A DNA stretch of 56,113 bases from UBA5026 sp949065595 (GTDB taxonomy: Bacteria; Bacillota_I; Bacilli_A; RF39; UBA660). The stretch lies in NCBI GenBank assembly GCA_949065595.1, contig CARSXK010000005.1:1-56113 (forward strand). The letters are read 5' to 3'. A program made the translations under genes and the position numbers. Position 1 is the first letter of the stretch. Every line of letters begins with the position of its first letter. Under the pieces are notes generated by a model. It had not been told where the DNA came from, searched no databases, and saw only the letters and a program-made list of their open reading frames with translations. Below are positions 48,492-56,113 of this stretch, one piece after another.

Positions 48492-49007
48492 ATGAACATT
48501 GGAAATGTTGTTGGAATTACTTTAGGAGTCAATTTAGTCAATGGAAAAATTAAACCTAGATTTGGAAAGGGTGCAATTATTGTTATAATCATTATGTTCT
48601 TATTATTAATTGCATTTTCGATAGGTTTCATTTATGGATTGTTAAATTTTAATCTAGAATTTATATTAATGTGTGCTTGCGGCTTATTTGGATTTGGATA
48701 CCTGTTATTAATAAGTCCATATACTCAAAGTTCAAAAAATTATTATATTGAGTTTGAATCAGAAAATTCATTAAATAATTTCAAATTAAATTATAAGAAC
48801 AAATTAGTAGATATCCAATATAAAATTGACAATAGTGGAAAAATAGCGTTTTTAAATAACAAAAGCAAAATAAGTTGTGTTTCATATGCAGATGGTTCAA
48901 AAATGAGCAACTTGACAAAGTATAAAATAATTAATTATTTTATTAAGTGGCTGAATGATAATGGGTTGATGTCAAACGAAATCACATCAACGTTTGAAGA
49001 ACTTTAG
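48492..49007 (+). CDS. Two-helix membrane orphan, 171 aa
   Basis: Not recognised. A short polar N-terminus (NIGNVVGITLGVNLVNGKIK) is followed by two adjacent membrane helices (about 30-53 and 57-78) and a cytoplasmic or external C-terminal domain of about 90 residues with strand-rich character (YYIEFESENSLNNFKL, DIQYKIDNSGKIAFL). The layout resembles small PH-like membrane proteins, but no motif confirms this. AAGGAGG precedes the ATG. It lies next to a tRNA scar and has a terminator of its own at 49031-49064, so it is probably accessory cargo. Confidence 0.6.
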   Translation: MNIGNVVGITLGVNLVNGKIKPRFGKGAIIVIIIMFLLLIAFSIGFIYGLLNFNLEFILMCACGLFGFGYLLLISPYTQSSKNYYIEFESENSLNNFKLNYKNKLVDIQYKIDNSGKIAFLNNKSKISCVSYADGSKMSNLTKYKIINYFIKWLNDNGLMSNEITSTFEEL

Positions 49008-49030
49008 AACCAAAAATATTATGAAATAGT

Positions 49031-49064
49031 AAAACTATTGATATCATTTACAGTAGTTTTTTTT
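49031..49064 (+). terminator. Terminator after the 171-aa orphan
   Basis: AAAACTA / TAGTTTT followed by TTTT. Confidence 0.65.
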
Positions 49065-49182
49065 CAACAATTATATTATTTTCAACTTTAAAAAATGTTG
49101 ATATAAAGCTTGAACATAGCATTTTTCTTTATGTTGCTAAATAAAAATAAAATACTGAAAAAATTATTTTGGTGGTGAAAAT

Positions 49183-49791
49183 ATGAAATTAAGTGAAATG
49201 AAGCAAGCAGTTAGTTTATTGGCAAATGAATGGGACTTGGGTAAAGTTTTCTCTAAAGCGAAAGGTAACGTGTGCGCTTGGATTTATTTACTTGAAATAT
49301 TGGAAGAAACAGAAACTATGGTTATAGAAAAAGATAACGGTAAGTTAATAGGTTTTTGTGGTTATGCCAAATGGAACTCAAACAAGCATATTATAAAGAA
49401 GAAATTTTATCATATCATTAAAATAATTTTACTGCATAGTCCACTAATAAAAGATAAAAAAGCTATAATGAAATATTATAGTGATTACGATTATACTCCT
49501 GCAGAGTTACAGGAAAGATTTGATGGAGAAATAAGTATCATTATTCTTAATAAAAACTATCGTGGTAAAGGATTAGGAAAAAAGATGCTTCAACAGATAT
49601 TTGAATATGCAAAAGAAGATAATGTCAAATGTTTACAAATATTAACTGATGAAGCTTGCAATTTTAAATTTTATGAAAGTCTTAATTGTAAGAAAGTGTA
49701 CGAGAAAACTATCCCAAATGGTGAACCAAATAAATGTGGAGATATCATTCCAGAACAAGGATATATATATGAAAAGAAATTAAACTCTTAA
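49183..49791 (+). CDS. GNAT-family N-acetyltransferase
   Basis: 202 aa. The acetyl-CoA site is ILNKNYRGKGLGKKMLQQIF (the R/Q-x-x-G-x-G/A loop, about residues 125-145), followed by LQILTDEACNFKFYESLNCK, the usual last strand-helix of GNATs. The N-terminal 100 residues are longer and more helical than in minimal GNATs. GGTGGTG precedes the ATG. It is monocistronic with a terminator behind it. The substrate is not predictable. Confidence 0.87.
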   Translation: MKLSEMKQAVSLLANEWDLGKVFSKAKGNVCAWIYLLEILEETETMVIEKDNGKLIGFCGYAKWNSNKHIIKKKFYHIIKIILLHSPLIKDKKAIMKYYSDYDYTPAELQERFDGEISIIILNKNYRGKGLGKKMLQQIFEYAKEDNVKCLQILTDEACNFKFYESLNCKKVYEKTIPNGEPNKCGDIIPEQGYIYEKKLNS

Positions 49792-49808
49792 AAAATTTAA
49801 CATATTAT

Positions 49809-49833
49809 ACAGTTCGATATTGAACTGTTTTTT
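49809..49833 (+). terminator. Terminator after the GNAT gene
   Basis: ACAGTTC-GATATT-GAACTGT followed by TTTTT. Confidence 0.88.
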
Positions 49834-49979
49834 ATAATTTAGATATATGCTAATCCAAGATTACTATGATTATTATCTTTGAAAATCCAAAGATATCAGG
49901 GTGACTATTATGGCTTTCAATTGGCTCTCCCCATATAATATAATAAAAGAAATTATATTTCTTTTGAAGGAGGAGAGGA

Positions 49980-50723
49980 ATGGAAGTTTTAGAACAAGCA
50001 CGTGTAACTAGCCCATATGGAAATCGTGAAGGTGGATTTCATAGAGGTGTTGATTTGATTTCAAAAGTGGGTAATCGAGAAGTGCGTGCAAACTCAAAAG
50101 GAAAAGTAATCAAAGTAATTAACCAATATCCAGATTCAGAAATTATAAATCCAACCACAGATCCTTCTACCCAAAAATGGGGTGGAAACCGTGTATGGAT
50201 TGAACATAATGATGGATATCAATCCAGATATAATCATCTAAAATATAATTCCATTGACATCAAAGAAGGAGATATTGTAGAAGAAGGACAAGTATTTGCA
50301 AGCGAAGGAGAAAGTGGATATGCAACAGGCGTGCACTTGGATTTTGAGGTTTTAAAAAATGGAAACTTTATTGATCCAACTGCCTATGCACTTGGTAAAG
50401 AAAAACTACCAGAATATAGTATTCCATCTAAAGAAACAAAATATGTTAATTTACCACCAACCAATCAAGGTGAAAATATTACAAGTTGGAGAGTGTATCC
50501 ACTAAATAAAGCAGCTCGTTATGGCACTAATTTTGATAATTCTATAGGAAAACTAAATCCATCCAAATTTGGTGGAGTTTCCTATGAACTAAAAGGATAT
50601 ACCAAATGGAATACACCAATCATTGAAACAAGAGATTTTGGGAAAGTCCATTTAGCTTTGGTTGGCATCGGAACTGTCACAGATACTCCACAATTTGGGG
50701 TATATCAAAAAACTGTTGGTTAA
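49980..50723 (+). CDS. M23-family peptidase without signal peptide
   Basis: 247 aa. The lysostaphin-type M23 domain starts almost at residue 1: VTSPYGNREGGFHRGVDLIS (His22 and Asp26 as zinc ligands), YQSRYNHL (catalytic His) and GVHLDFEVLKNG (H-x-D motif, third ligand). Residues about 160-247 form a second domain with Trp/Tyr-rich strands, possibly SH3-like cell-wall binding. There is no export signal, so release would need lysis, a holin or a non-classical route, as for phage endolysins. GGAGGAGAGG precedes the ATG. No phage genes adjoin it. Confidence 0.85.
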   Translation: MEVLEQARVTSPYGNREGGFHRGVDLISKVGNREVRANSKGKVIKVINQYPDSEIINPTTDPSTQKWGGNRVWIEHNDGYQSRYNHLKYNSIDIKEGDIVEEGQVFASEGESGYATGVHLDFEVLKNGNFIDPTAYALGKEKLPEYSIPSKETKYVNLPPTNQGENITSWRVYPLNKAARYGTNFDNSIGKLNPSKFGGVSYELKGYTKWNTPIIETRDFGKVHLALVGIGTVTDTPQFGVYQKTVG

Positions 50724-50738
50724 ACCGACAGTTTTTTG
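50711..50738 (+). terminator. Terminator after the M23 peptidase gene
   Basis: AACTGTTGG / CCGACAGTT followed by TTTT. Confidence 0.85.
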
Positions 50739-50793
50739 AGTCATAAACTATTCATTCCTTTCGATTTATTATATAATAACTTTGGTGATGTAG

Positions 50794-51615
50794 ATGGAAT
50801 TTTATAGAGAAGTCGAAAAAAGTATCATAAAAAAATATCGGAAAGAAATATGGAGTAAATTTATAAAAGCTGTAAAAGAATACCAACTCATTCAAGCAGG
50901 CGATAAGATTGCAGTTTGTATCAGTGGTGGTAAAGATTCATTTATTTTAGCCAAATGTATGCAAGAATTAAACCGGCATGGACAAATACCTTTTGAGGTA
51001 ATTTATCTGGTAATGGATCCTGGATATCATCCACAAAATCGAAAACTCATCGAAGAAAATGCCAAAAAATTAAATATTCCAATTCAAATTTTTGAAAGTA
51101 ATATCTTTGAAGTAACAGACCATATCGAAGGGAATCCTTGCTACTTGTGCGCTCGTATGCGTAGGGGATGCCTTTATAGTAAAGCACAAGAAATGGGTTG
51201 TAATAAAATTGCGCTAGGACATCATTTTGATGATGTAGTAGAAACCATTCTTATCAGTCTATTTTACGGTGCTGAGTTTAAAACAATGCTCCCTAAATTA
51301 CATAGTACCAATTTTAATGATATGGAACTGATTCGACCTTTATACTTTGTGAAAGAACAGGACATCATCAGTTGGAAAAACACTCATCAGTTACAATTTT
51401 TAAACTGTGCTTGTCGATTGACGGAAAATACAGAAAATTTGTCCTCTAAAAGAAAAGAGATAAAAGAATTTATAAAAGATTATAAAAAAATCAATCCCAA
51501 TATAGATATTAATCTTTTTAGAAGTGTGGAAAATGTAAATTTAAATACAATCATAGGCTATCATAATGAAAAAGAAAAATACCATTTTTTAGACGATTAT
51601 GATATAAAACTGTAA
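50794..51615 (+). CDS. TtcA-like tRNA 2-thiolation protein (PP-loop)
   Basis: 273 aa. The PP-loop ATP site is AVCISGGKDSFILAKCM. A CxxC pair in NPCYLCARMRRGCLY (near residue 115) and Cys in FLNCACRL (near 205) are arranged as in TtcA, where they bind a 4Fe-4S cluster. IALGHHFDDVVETILISLFY is another family hallmark. TtcA makes 2-thiocytidine at position 32 of some tRNAs; Gram-positive relatives are less well studied. GGTGATG precedes the ATG. Confidence 0.82.
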   Translation: MEFYREVEKSIIKKYRKEIWSKFIKAVKEYQLIQAGDKIAVCISGGKDSFILAKCMQELNRHGQIPFEVIYLVMDPGYHPQNRKLIEENAKKLNIPIQIFESNIFEVTDHIEGNPCYLCARMRRGCLYSKAQEMGCNKIALGHHFDDVVETILISLFYGAEFKTMLPKLHSTNFNDMELIRPLYFVKEQDIISWKNTHQLQFLNCACRLTENTENLSSKRKEIKEFIKDYKKINPNIDINLFRSVENVNLNTIIGYHNEKEKYHFLDDYDIKL

Positions 51616-51693
51616 AAATACATTTCATCGGTGAAAAATTGACAAACGGAAAAAAGGGACTATAATAAATAAGCAAATGAATGGAGCAATGAA

Positions 51694-51963
51694 ATGAATC
51701 GAATATTAGAAGAATGCAGTACCAGTCAGACTATTCCTAGCTGGATGATAGAGTATCAGCAAAAAATTGCGATAGGAATATCTCCTGATGAATTAATGGA
51801 ATCTTTAGAAGAAGAATTAAATACAACAGAATATCAAATGGTTTGGAATCATTCGGAACTTGAAAATTTATCTTCCGTAGTTGAAATGTCCAAACCGAGC
51901 ATTCATTATGAAGAACGATATGCTTATTTACAAAATCTTAAAAATAAAGAATATCACAAATAG
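51694..51963 (+). CDS. Small orphan protein, 89 aa
   Basis: Not recognised. Acidic, helical, without signal or membrane segment. The first 45 residues include CSTSQTIPSWMIEYQQKIAI and a GISPDELMESLEEEL helix. Two Trp and several Tyr suggest a folded protein. GGAG lies about seven bases before the ATG. It has its own terminator before mutS. Confidence 0.6.
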   Translation: MNRILEECSTSQTIPSWMIEYQQKIAIGISPDELMESLEEELNTTEYQMVWNHSELENLSSVVEMSKPSIHYEERYAYLQNLKNKEYHK

Positions 51964-51998
51964 AAGTCTTACATATCCATAGACTTCTATTCTTTTTT
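51960..51998 (+). terminator. Terminator before mutS
   Basis: AATAGAAGTC / GACTTCTATT followed by CTTTTTTTT. Confidence 0.88.
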
Positions 51999-52029
51999 TT
52001 GGTAAAATATGTATATGAAGGTGGTTTCA

Positions 52030-54564
52030 ATGAAACGTAGTGAAGTAGATATGAATAAGGTTACCCCTGCGATGAAGCAATATTTAGAATTGAAAGAACA
52101 AAATGAAGATGTCATCATTTTTTTCCGCTTGGGGGATTTCTATGAAATGTTTTTTGAAGATGCCATTCAAATTTCAAGAGAATTAGAACTTACCTTAACA
52201 AGTAAAAATGCAGGATTAGAAGAAAAAATACCTATGTGTGGAATTCCACATCATGCCGCTAATGTATATATTGAAAAATTGGTGGAAAAAGGATATAAAG
52301 TAGGGATTGTAGAACAATTAGAAGATGCGAAAAAAGTAAAAGGGATTGTCAAACGAGATATCATTCAAATCATCAGTAAAGGAACGATGATGGATTATGA
52401 ATTCTTAAAAGAATATGAAAATAACTATATTGGAAATATTTTGGATTTTCAACATGCATATACCATATCATATACTGATATTACAACAGGCGAATTATTT
52501 GTGACTATGGTAGAACATAATATATCTACATTAATCAGCCAGGTAGTTAGTTTCGGTTTAAAAGAAGTGATTGTATCAAGTAAAGTGGATAAAACCATTC
52601 TATCTATTTTAAAAAATCAATTTAAGATTACAGTAACTGTTACAGATGAAGTAGAAAAAGAAGGATACCAGTCTATTTATCAAGAACTGAATGATGTAAG
52701 GTATATAGAAACCATCCAACATTTATTAACATATATTACCCATACGCAAAAAAGAAGTTTAGCGCATCTTATGAAACCAATTATTTTAGAACATAAAAAT
52801 TATTTGAAAATGGATATCCATACCAAACGAAATTTAGAATTAACAGAAACTTTGCGACTCAAACAACGTAATTATTCTTTGATTTGGCTTCTGGATCGAA
52901 CCAAAACTGCAATGGGATCAAGAATGTTAAGACAAATGATTGAAAGTCCATTGATTCATAAAGAAGATATTAATAGACGCTATGACATGGTAGAAACATT
53001 ACTGAAAGAATTTATTGTAAAAGATGATTTGTGTAAATTACTATTTGAAGTATATGATTTAGAACGTTTGAGTGGACGTATTGCTTTTGGGAATGCCAAT
53101 GCCAAAGATTTATTACAATTGAAAATATCATTAAAAGTCTTACCACAAATCAAGGAGATTTTATCCAAAATTCATTTTTATAAAACTTTTGAGCCCATGA
53201 ATGAGTTATACGAATTACTGGAAAAAAGTATTTATGAAAATCCACCATTGTCCATCAAAGAAGGTTATCTCATCAAAGAAGGTTATCATCAAGAATTGGA
53301 TGAATTAAAAGATTTGCGTAAGGGTGGGAAAGAATTTATTGCCCGATTTGAGGCAGAAGAAAAAGAACGAACAGGAATTAAAAACTTAAAAGTAGGATAC
53401 AATCGTGTGTTTGGATACTATATTGAAGTATCCAAGGGAAATACCAACTTCATCAAAGAGGAATATGGTTATGAAAGAAGACAAACATTAAGTAATTGTG
53501 AACGATATATCAGCCCTATTTTAAAAGAAAAAGAAGCTTTGATATTGAATGCAGAAGAAAAAATTATTGATTTAGAATATGAATTGTTTACACAGATTCG
53601 AGAACAAATTCAGGTTTATATTCCTAAACTACAAGAAATTGCTAAAATCATTAGTGAAATTGACGTATTACAAGCTTTTGCAACAGTTACAGAAGAAAAC
53701 AACTATGTGAGACCTGAATTAAATGATACTAGTTGTGTTCGTATTATCGAAGGAAGGCATCCCGTTGTGGAAAAAGTTTTGCAAACGGAATTCGTTTCCA
53801 ATGATATTGTAATGGATGAAAATACCAATATTTTATTGATTACAGGTCCGAATATGGCAGGGAAATCTACTTACATGCGACAAATTGCCATCACAGTCAT
53901 TATGGCTCAAATTGGTTGTTTTGTTCCTGCCAAAGAAGCACATTTACCAATATTTGATGCCATTTTTACCAGAATTGGCGCCAGTGATGATTTGGTAAGT
54001 GGTGAATCTACGTTTATGGTAGAAATGAATGAAGCCAATTATGCGCTTCAGAATGCCACAGAACATAGTTTGATTTTATTTGATGAACTTGGACGTGGGA
54101 CTGCAACCTTTGATGGCATGGCTTTGGCACAGTCCATTATTGAATATATTCATGAAAAAATTGGTTGTAAAACATTCTTTTCTACCCACTATCATGAATT
54201 GACGGATTTGGACACTACATTGAGCCATTTAAAAAATGTGCATGTTAGTGCGCATGAAGAAAATGGATCGCTGACTTTTTTACATAAAATAAAAGAAGGA
54301 AGTATTGATAAAAGTTATGGAATTCATGTTGCATCTTTAGCGGGGTTACCCAAAACTTTAATTGAAAGAGCGGATCAAATTTTAAGTATCTATGAAACCA
54401 AAGAACAAAAAAGGGAAGTTAAAATACAGGAATCCTTGCCATTAGAATCCCTGATGGCACCAACTTCCAAAATAGAAGAAGAATTAAAACAACTGAATGT
54501 TTTAGAAATGACGCCATTAGAAGCGTTAAATCAATTGTATGAATGGAAAAATCAACAAAAATAG
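52030..54564 (+). CDS. mutS: DNA mismatch repair protein MutS
   Basis: 844 aa, a full-length MutS1. The mismatch-reading N-terminal domain has FFRLGDFYEMFFEDA (the F-x-E motif). Connector, core and clamp domains follow. The ABC ATPase has Walker A TGPNMAGKSTYMRQ (Gly606 onward), DDLVSGESTFMVEMNE (signature), ILFDELGRGTATFDG (Walker B) and FFSTHYHEL. The C-terminal HTH dimer region and tail complete it. It finds base mismatches and recruits MutL, which is not in this window. GAAGGTGG precedes ATG 52030. Confidence 0.98.
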   Translation: MKRSEVDMNKVTPAMKQYLELKEQNEDVIIFFRLGDFYEMFFEDAIQISRELELTLTSKNAGLEEKIPMCGIPHHAANVYIEKLVEKGYKVGIVEQLEDAKKVKGIVKRDIIQIISKGTMMDYEFLKEYENNYIGNILDFQHAYTISYTDITTGELFVTMVEHNISTLISQVVSFGLKEVIVSSKVDKTILSILKNQFKITVTVTDEVEKEGYQSIYQELNDVRYIETIQHLLTYITHTQKRSLAHLMKPIILEHKNYLKMDIHTKRNLELTETLRLKQRNYSLIWLLDRTKTAMGSRMLRQMIESPLIHKEDINRRYDMVETLLKEFIVKDDLCKLLFEVYDLERLSGRIAFGNANAKDLLQLKISLKVLPQIKEILSKIHFYKTFEPMNELYELLEKSIYENPPLSIKEGYLIKEGYHQELDELKDLRKGGKEFIARFEAEEKERTGIKNLKVGYNRVFGYYIEVSKGNTNFIKEEYGYERRQTLSNCERYISPILKEKEALILNAEEKIIDLEYELFTQIREQIQVYIPKLQEIAKIISEIDVLQAFATVTEENNYVRPELNDTSCVRIIEGRHPVVEKVLQTEFVSNDIVMDENTNILLITGPNMAGKSTYMRQIAITVIMAQIGCFVPAKEAHLPIFDAIFTRIGASDDLVSGESTFMVEMNEANYALQNATEHSLILFDELGRGTATFDGMALAQSIIEYIHEKIGCKTFFSTHYHELTDLDTTLSHLKNVHVSAHEENGSLTFLHKIKEGSIDKSYGIHVASLAGLPKTLIERADQILSIYETKEQKREVKIQESLPLESLMAPTSKIEEELKQLNVLEMTPLEALNQLYEWKNQQK

Positions 54565-54573
54565 GAGGAAATA

Positions 54574-54966
54574 ATGAGCTTATTAAAACGTGAAAATTGG
54601 TTTGTTAATTTAGTATTATTATTGATAACACAAGGCTTTTATGGATTTGCACTTGCCCACTTCTTAAATTTATATAAAAAGTCTGCATGGTATCGTAATT
54701 ATCTTTATTGGATGGTAGCAGCCCTTTGTTTCTTTTTCCCAGTCTTTCTATTATTAATAATCTTTATGGTACAAATGCTTTGTAGTGTAGCACTTAAGTT
54801 AAATGCCCCTGGAAAAGAAATCTATGGGTATCCTTATGCATGGATTTTGTGTTTGATTGTCCCAATTGTTGGATGGGCTTTACTCATTGTCATGTGGATT
54901 TATTTACTTATTTGGATCATTGTTGCGATTGCCCATGGTGAGGGAGAAGCTTATATAGAACCGTAA
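54574..54966 (+). CDS. Small polytopic membrane protein, 130 aa
   Basis: Not recognised. About four hydrophobic helices (residues 9-27, 43-72, 84-103, 103-120), rich in Phe, Tyr and Trp. It has no charged residue inside the helices that would suggest transport. AGGAGG lies upstream. It follows mutS by 9 bp and precedes the nucleotidyltransferase by 15 bp, so all three may be on one transcript. This looks like operon packing rather than a mismatch-repair function. Confidence 0.65.
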   Translation: MSLLKRENWFVNLVLLLITQGFYGFALAHFLNLYKKSAWYRNYLYWMVAALCFFFPVFLLLIIFMVQMLCSVALKLNAPGKEIYGYPYAWILCLIVPIVGWALLIVMWIYLLIWIIVAIAHGEGEAYIEP

Positions 54967-54981
54967 AGGAGATTCGATTTT

Positions 54982-55887
54982 ATGAAAACAAATACACTTA
55001 TTATTATGGCTGCTGGATTTGGAAGTAGATACAAAGGTGGCACCAAGCAAATGACAGGTGTTGGACCATCTTTAGAGTGGATTATGGATTATTCTATTTA
55101 TGATGCATATCAAGCAGGAATTCGCAAGGTAGTGATTATCATTCGTGAAGAATTGACTGATTTGATGCAAGCGCATTTTCAGAACCTACCTACAGATTTA
55201 GAATTACAATTTGTTTATCAGGATGTCAAAATGATTCCTGCTGGCTTTTCTTTCCCTGAAAGAACCAAACCATGGGGGACAGGACACGCTATTTTATGTT
55301 GTAAAGATGTTGTAAAAGAACCTTTTATTGTTGTGAACGCTGATGACTATTATGGTAGTGAAATTTTTAGCAAAATCAATTCTTTTACTCAACAAGGACA
55401 CAAGGATTATTGTATGGCAGGTTTTTTTCTCAAAAATACATTAAGTGAAAATGGAGGAGTCAATCGTGGGATTTGTCAAGTGGATTCTAATATGCATTTA
55501 TTAGAAATTAAAGAAACTTTTCAAATTGAACGAAAAGATGATCAAGCAGTCGGAACACTTTTGAATGGCGAAATACTGCATTTGGATTTAGATGCATATT
55601 GTTCATTAAATTTATGGGGATTTATGCCAACTATTTTTGAAGAATTAGAGTTACAATTTGGAAACTTTTTACAGAATTTAAAAGAAATCGAAAAAGAGGA
55701 ATTTTTATTACCTGATATTGTAGAAAGTATGATAAAAGAAAATAAAATAAATGTAAAAGTATTGCCAACTCATGATGAATGGTTTGGAATGACATATCAA
55801 GAAGATAGGGCATTTGTCGAGACAAAACTTGCAACCTATTGTAAGGATTTGAAATATCCAGTTCCATTATGGAAAGGCAATATTTAA
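54982..55887 (+). CDS. NTP-transferase (sugar-nucleotide pyrophosphorylase-like)
   Basis: A 301-aa nucleotidyltransferase of the GT-A fold. LIIMAAGFGSRYKGGTKQM is the nucleotide-binding signature (GxGxRxxxxxK variant), KPWGTGHAILCCKDVV the second loop, and FIVVNADDYYG carries the metal-binding Asp pair. Related proteins form UDP- or dTDP-activated sugars from sugar 1-phosphates; the exact sugar and base cannot be told. AAGGAG lies before the ATG. It is the last gene before the second poly-G element, which could act as its terminator. Confidence 0.85.
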   Translation: MKTNTLIIMAAGFGSRYKGGTKQMTGVGPSLEWIMDYSIYDAYQAGIRKVVIIIREELTDLMQAHFQNLPTDLELQFVYQDVKMIPAGFSFPERTKPWGTGHAILCCKDVVKEPFIVVNADDYYGSEIFSKINSFTQQGHKDYCMAGFFLKNTLSENGGVNRGICQVDSNMHLLEIKETFQIERKDDQAVGTLLNGEILHLDLDAYCSLNLWGFMPTIFEELELQFGNFLQNLKEIEKEEFLLPDIVESMIKENKINVKVLPTHDEWFGMTYQEDRAFVETKLATYCKDLKYPVPLWKGNI

Positions 55888-55936
55888 GCAAAATGGATAT
55901 TATGTTACCATGGAATAGAAAAAGAATCATAGTATG

Positions 55937-55999
55937 GTTTACAGGTAGAAAAAAGAATATTTGCAAATTGTAAACGGGGGGGGGGTAAGCCCTCTTTTT
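55937..55999 (+). promoter_or_regulatory. Poly-G RNA element, copy 2
   Basis: GTTTACA (55937-55943) pairs perfectly with TGTAAAC (55969-55975), directly followed by ten G (55976-55985), TAAG, CCCTC and five T. It has the same order as copy 1, with different stem bases that still pair. It is located 50 bp after the nucleotidyltransferase gene and upstream of the pseudopilin promoter. Confidence 0.6.
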
Positions 56000-56004
56000 A
56001 GTGG

Positions 56005-56033
56005 TTGAATGAAGAAAGAAAAATGGGTATAAT
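56005..56033 (+). promoter_or_regulatory. SigA promoter of the second pseudopilin gene
   Basis: TTGAAT (56005-56010), 17-nt spacer, TATAAT (56028-56033), 26 bp before the ATG. Confidence 0.75.
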
Positions 56034-56059
56034 AATAAAAAAGAATAGGAGATGTAGAA

Positions 56060-56113
56060 ATGAAACAAAAAGGATTTACATTGATTGAATTACTCGCAGT
56101 CATAGTAATATTA
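56060..56113 (+). CDS. Pseudopilin, N-terminus only (cut by window end)
   Basis: Eighteen codons encode MKQKGFTLIELLAVIVIL, a class III prepilin signal with the cleavage Gly, Phe at +1, Glu at +5 and the start of the membrane helix. It is very close to the N-terminus of the protein at 30969. AGGAG lies ahead of the ATG. The C-terminal part is outside the window, so its type cannot be judged. Confidence 0.9.
   Translation, partial: MKQKGFTLIELLAVIVIL

Noticed and set aside
55631..56068. Open frame on the minus strand over the second poly-G element
   Set aside because: Hydrophobic low-complexity translation made by AT-rich sequence. It overlaps the nucleotidyltransferase gene and the pseudopilin promoter.

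Overview
The window is AT-rich, roughly 30% G+C by eye. It uses strong Shine-Dalgarno sites of the GGAGG type and consensus SigA promoters, and genes are packed into short operons. Several things point to an endospore-forming, Gram-positive-type member of the Bacillota, probably a gut Bacilli lineage near Erysipelotrichales/RF39 (lineage is inference). These are a SpoIIIAH-like gene behind a near-consensus SigE promoter, a GerE-type regulator, a GerM protein, an LTA-synthase-like enzyme, a Phe T-box leader and MurT/GatD. UGA behaves as a stop in the intact genes.

Layout. 1-1100: hairpin-rich left edge, a tRNA-Asn/tRNA-Glu pair, a tRNA-downstream repeat and a tail-anchored orphan. 1194-8898: AraC regulator, nitroreductase, a HerA/VirB4-like ATPase with a Cys-rich repeat protein, an ABC-type ATPase, an HTH membrane protein and an orphan. 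8910-13366: a Phe T-box controlling an alpha/beta-hydrolase, pheS and pheT. 13486-15536: murT-gatD on the minus strand, with a GatD lacking its catalytic residues. 15689-16132: STAS protein, tRNA-Leu and tRNA-Thr.

16187 to about 24330 is a decaying integrative element next to tRNA-Thr. It holds a broken tyrosine integrase, two promoter-plus-terminator small-RNA candidates, a DUF3800 gene tail-to-tail with one of them, a CI-like repressor facing a frameshifted Cro, a nucleotidase/nucleoside-hydrolase fusion, an HD hydrolase, orphans, and remnants of histidine-phosphatase and DHH genes.

24351-32654: a DUF308 fusion protein, an HTH/DUF4097 pair, tcdA, a two-component system and a large pseudopilin with a lectin-like C-terminus. 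32749-37131: an unusual Rnf operon (C, a D-G fusion, a 32-aa membrane peptide, E, A, a 37-aa Cys-rich peptide, and an 87-aa RnfB). 37321-46000: murL-murD2, an LtaS-like enzyme, an anchored protein, a poly-G element before a lipoprotein, and lemA with a DUF2207 protein. 46144-48045: sporulation genes. 48093-48490: tRNA-Arg followed by the same scar as tRNA-Glu. 48492-56113: orphan, GNAT, M23 peptidase, TtcA-like protein, mutS, membrane protein, nucleotidyltransferase, a second poly-G element and the start of another pseudopilin gene.

How they fit together: murD2/murL can make the D-Glu of the peptidoglycan stem by epimerising it on the UDP-precursor, and murT/gatD would normally amidate that residue. 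The Rnf operon would couple ferredoxin/NAD electron transfer to an ion gradient with an unusually small RnfB. The most novel-looking items are the reduced Rnf complex, the DUF3800/RNA locus, the two poly-G RNA-like elements with compensating stems, and the ATPase/Cys-repeat pair.
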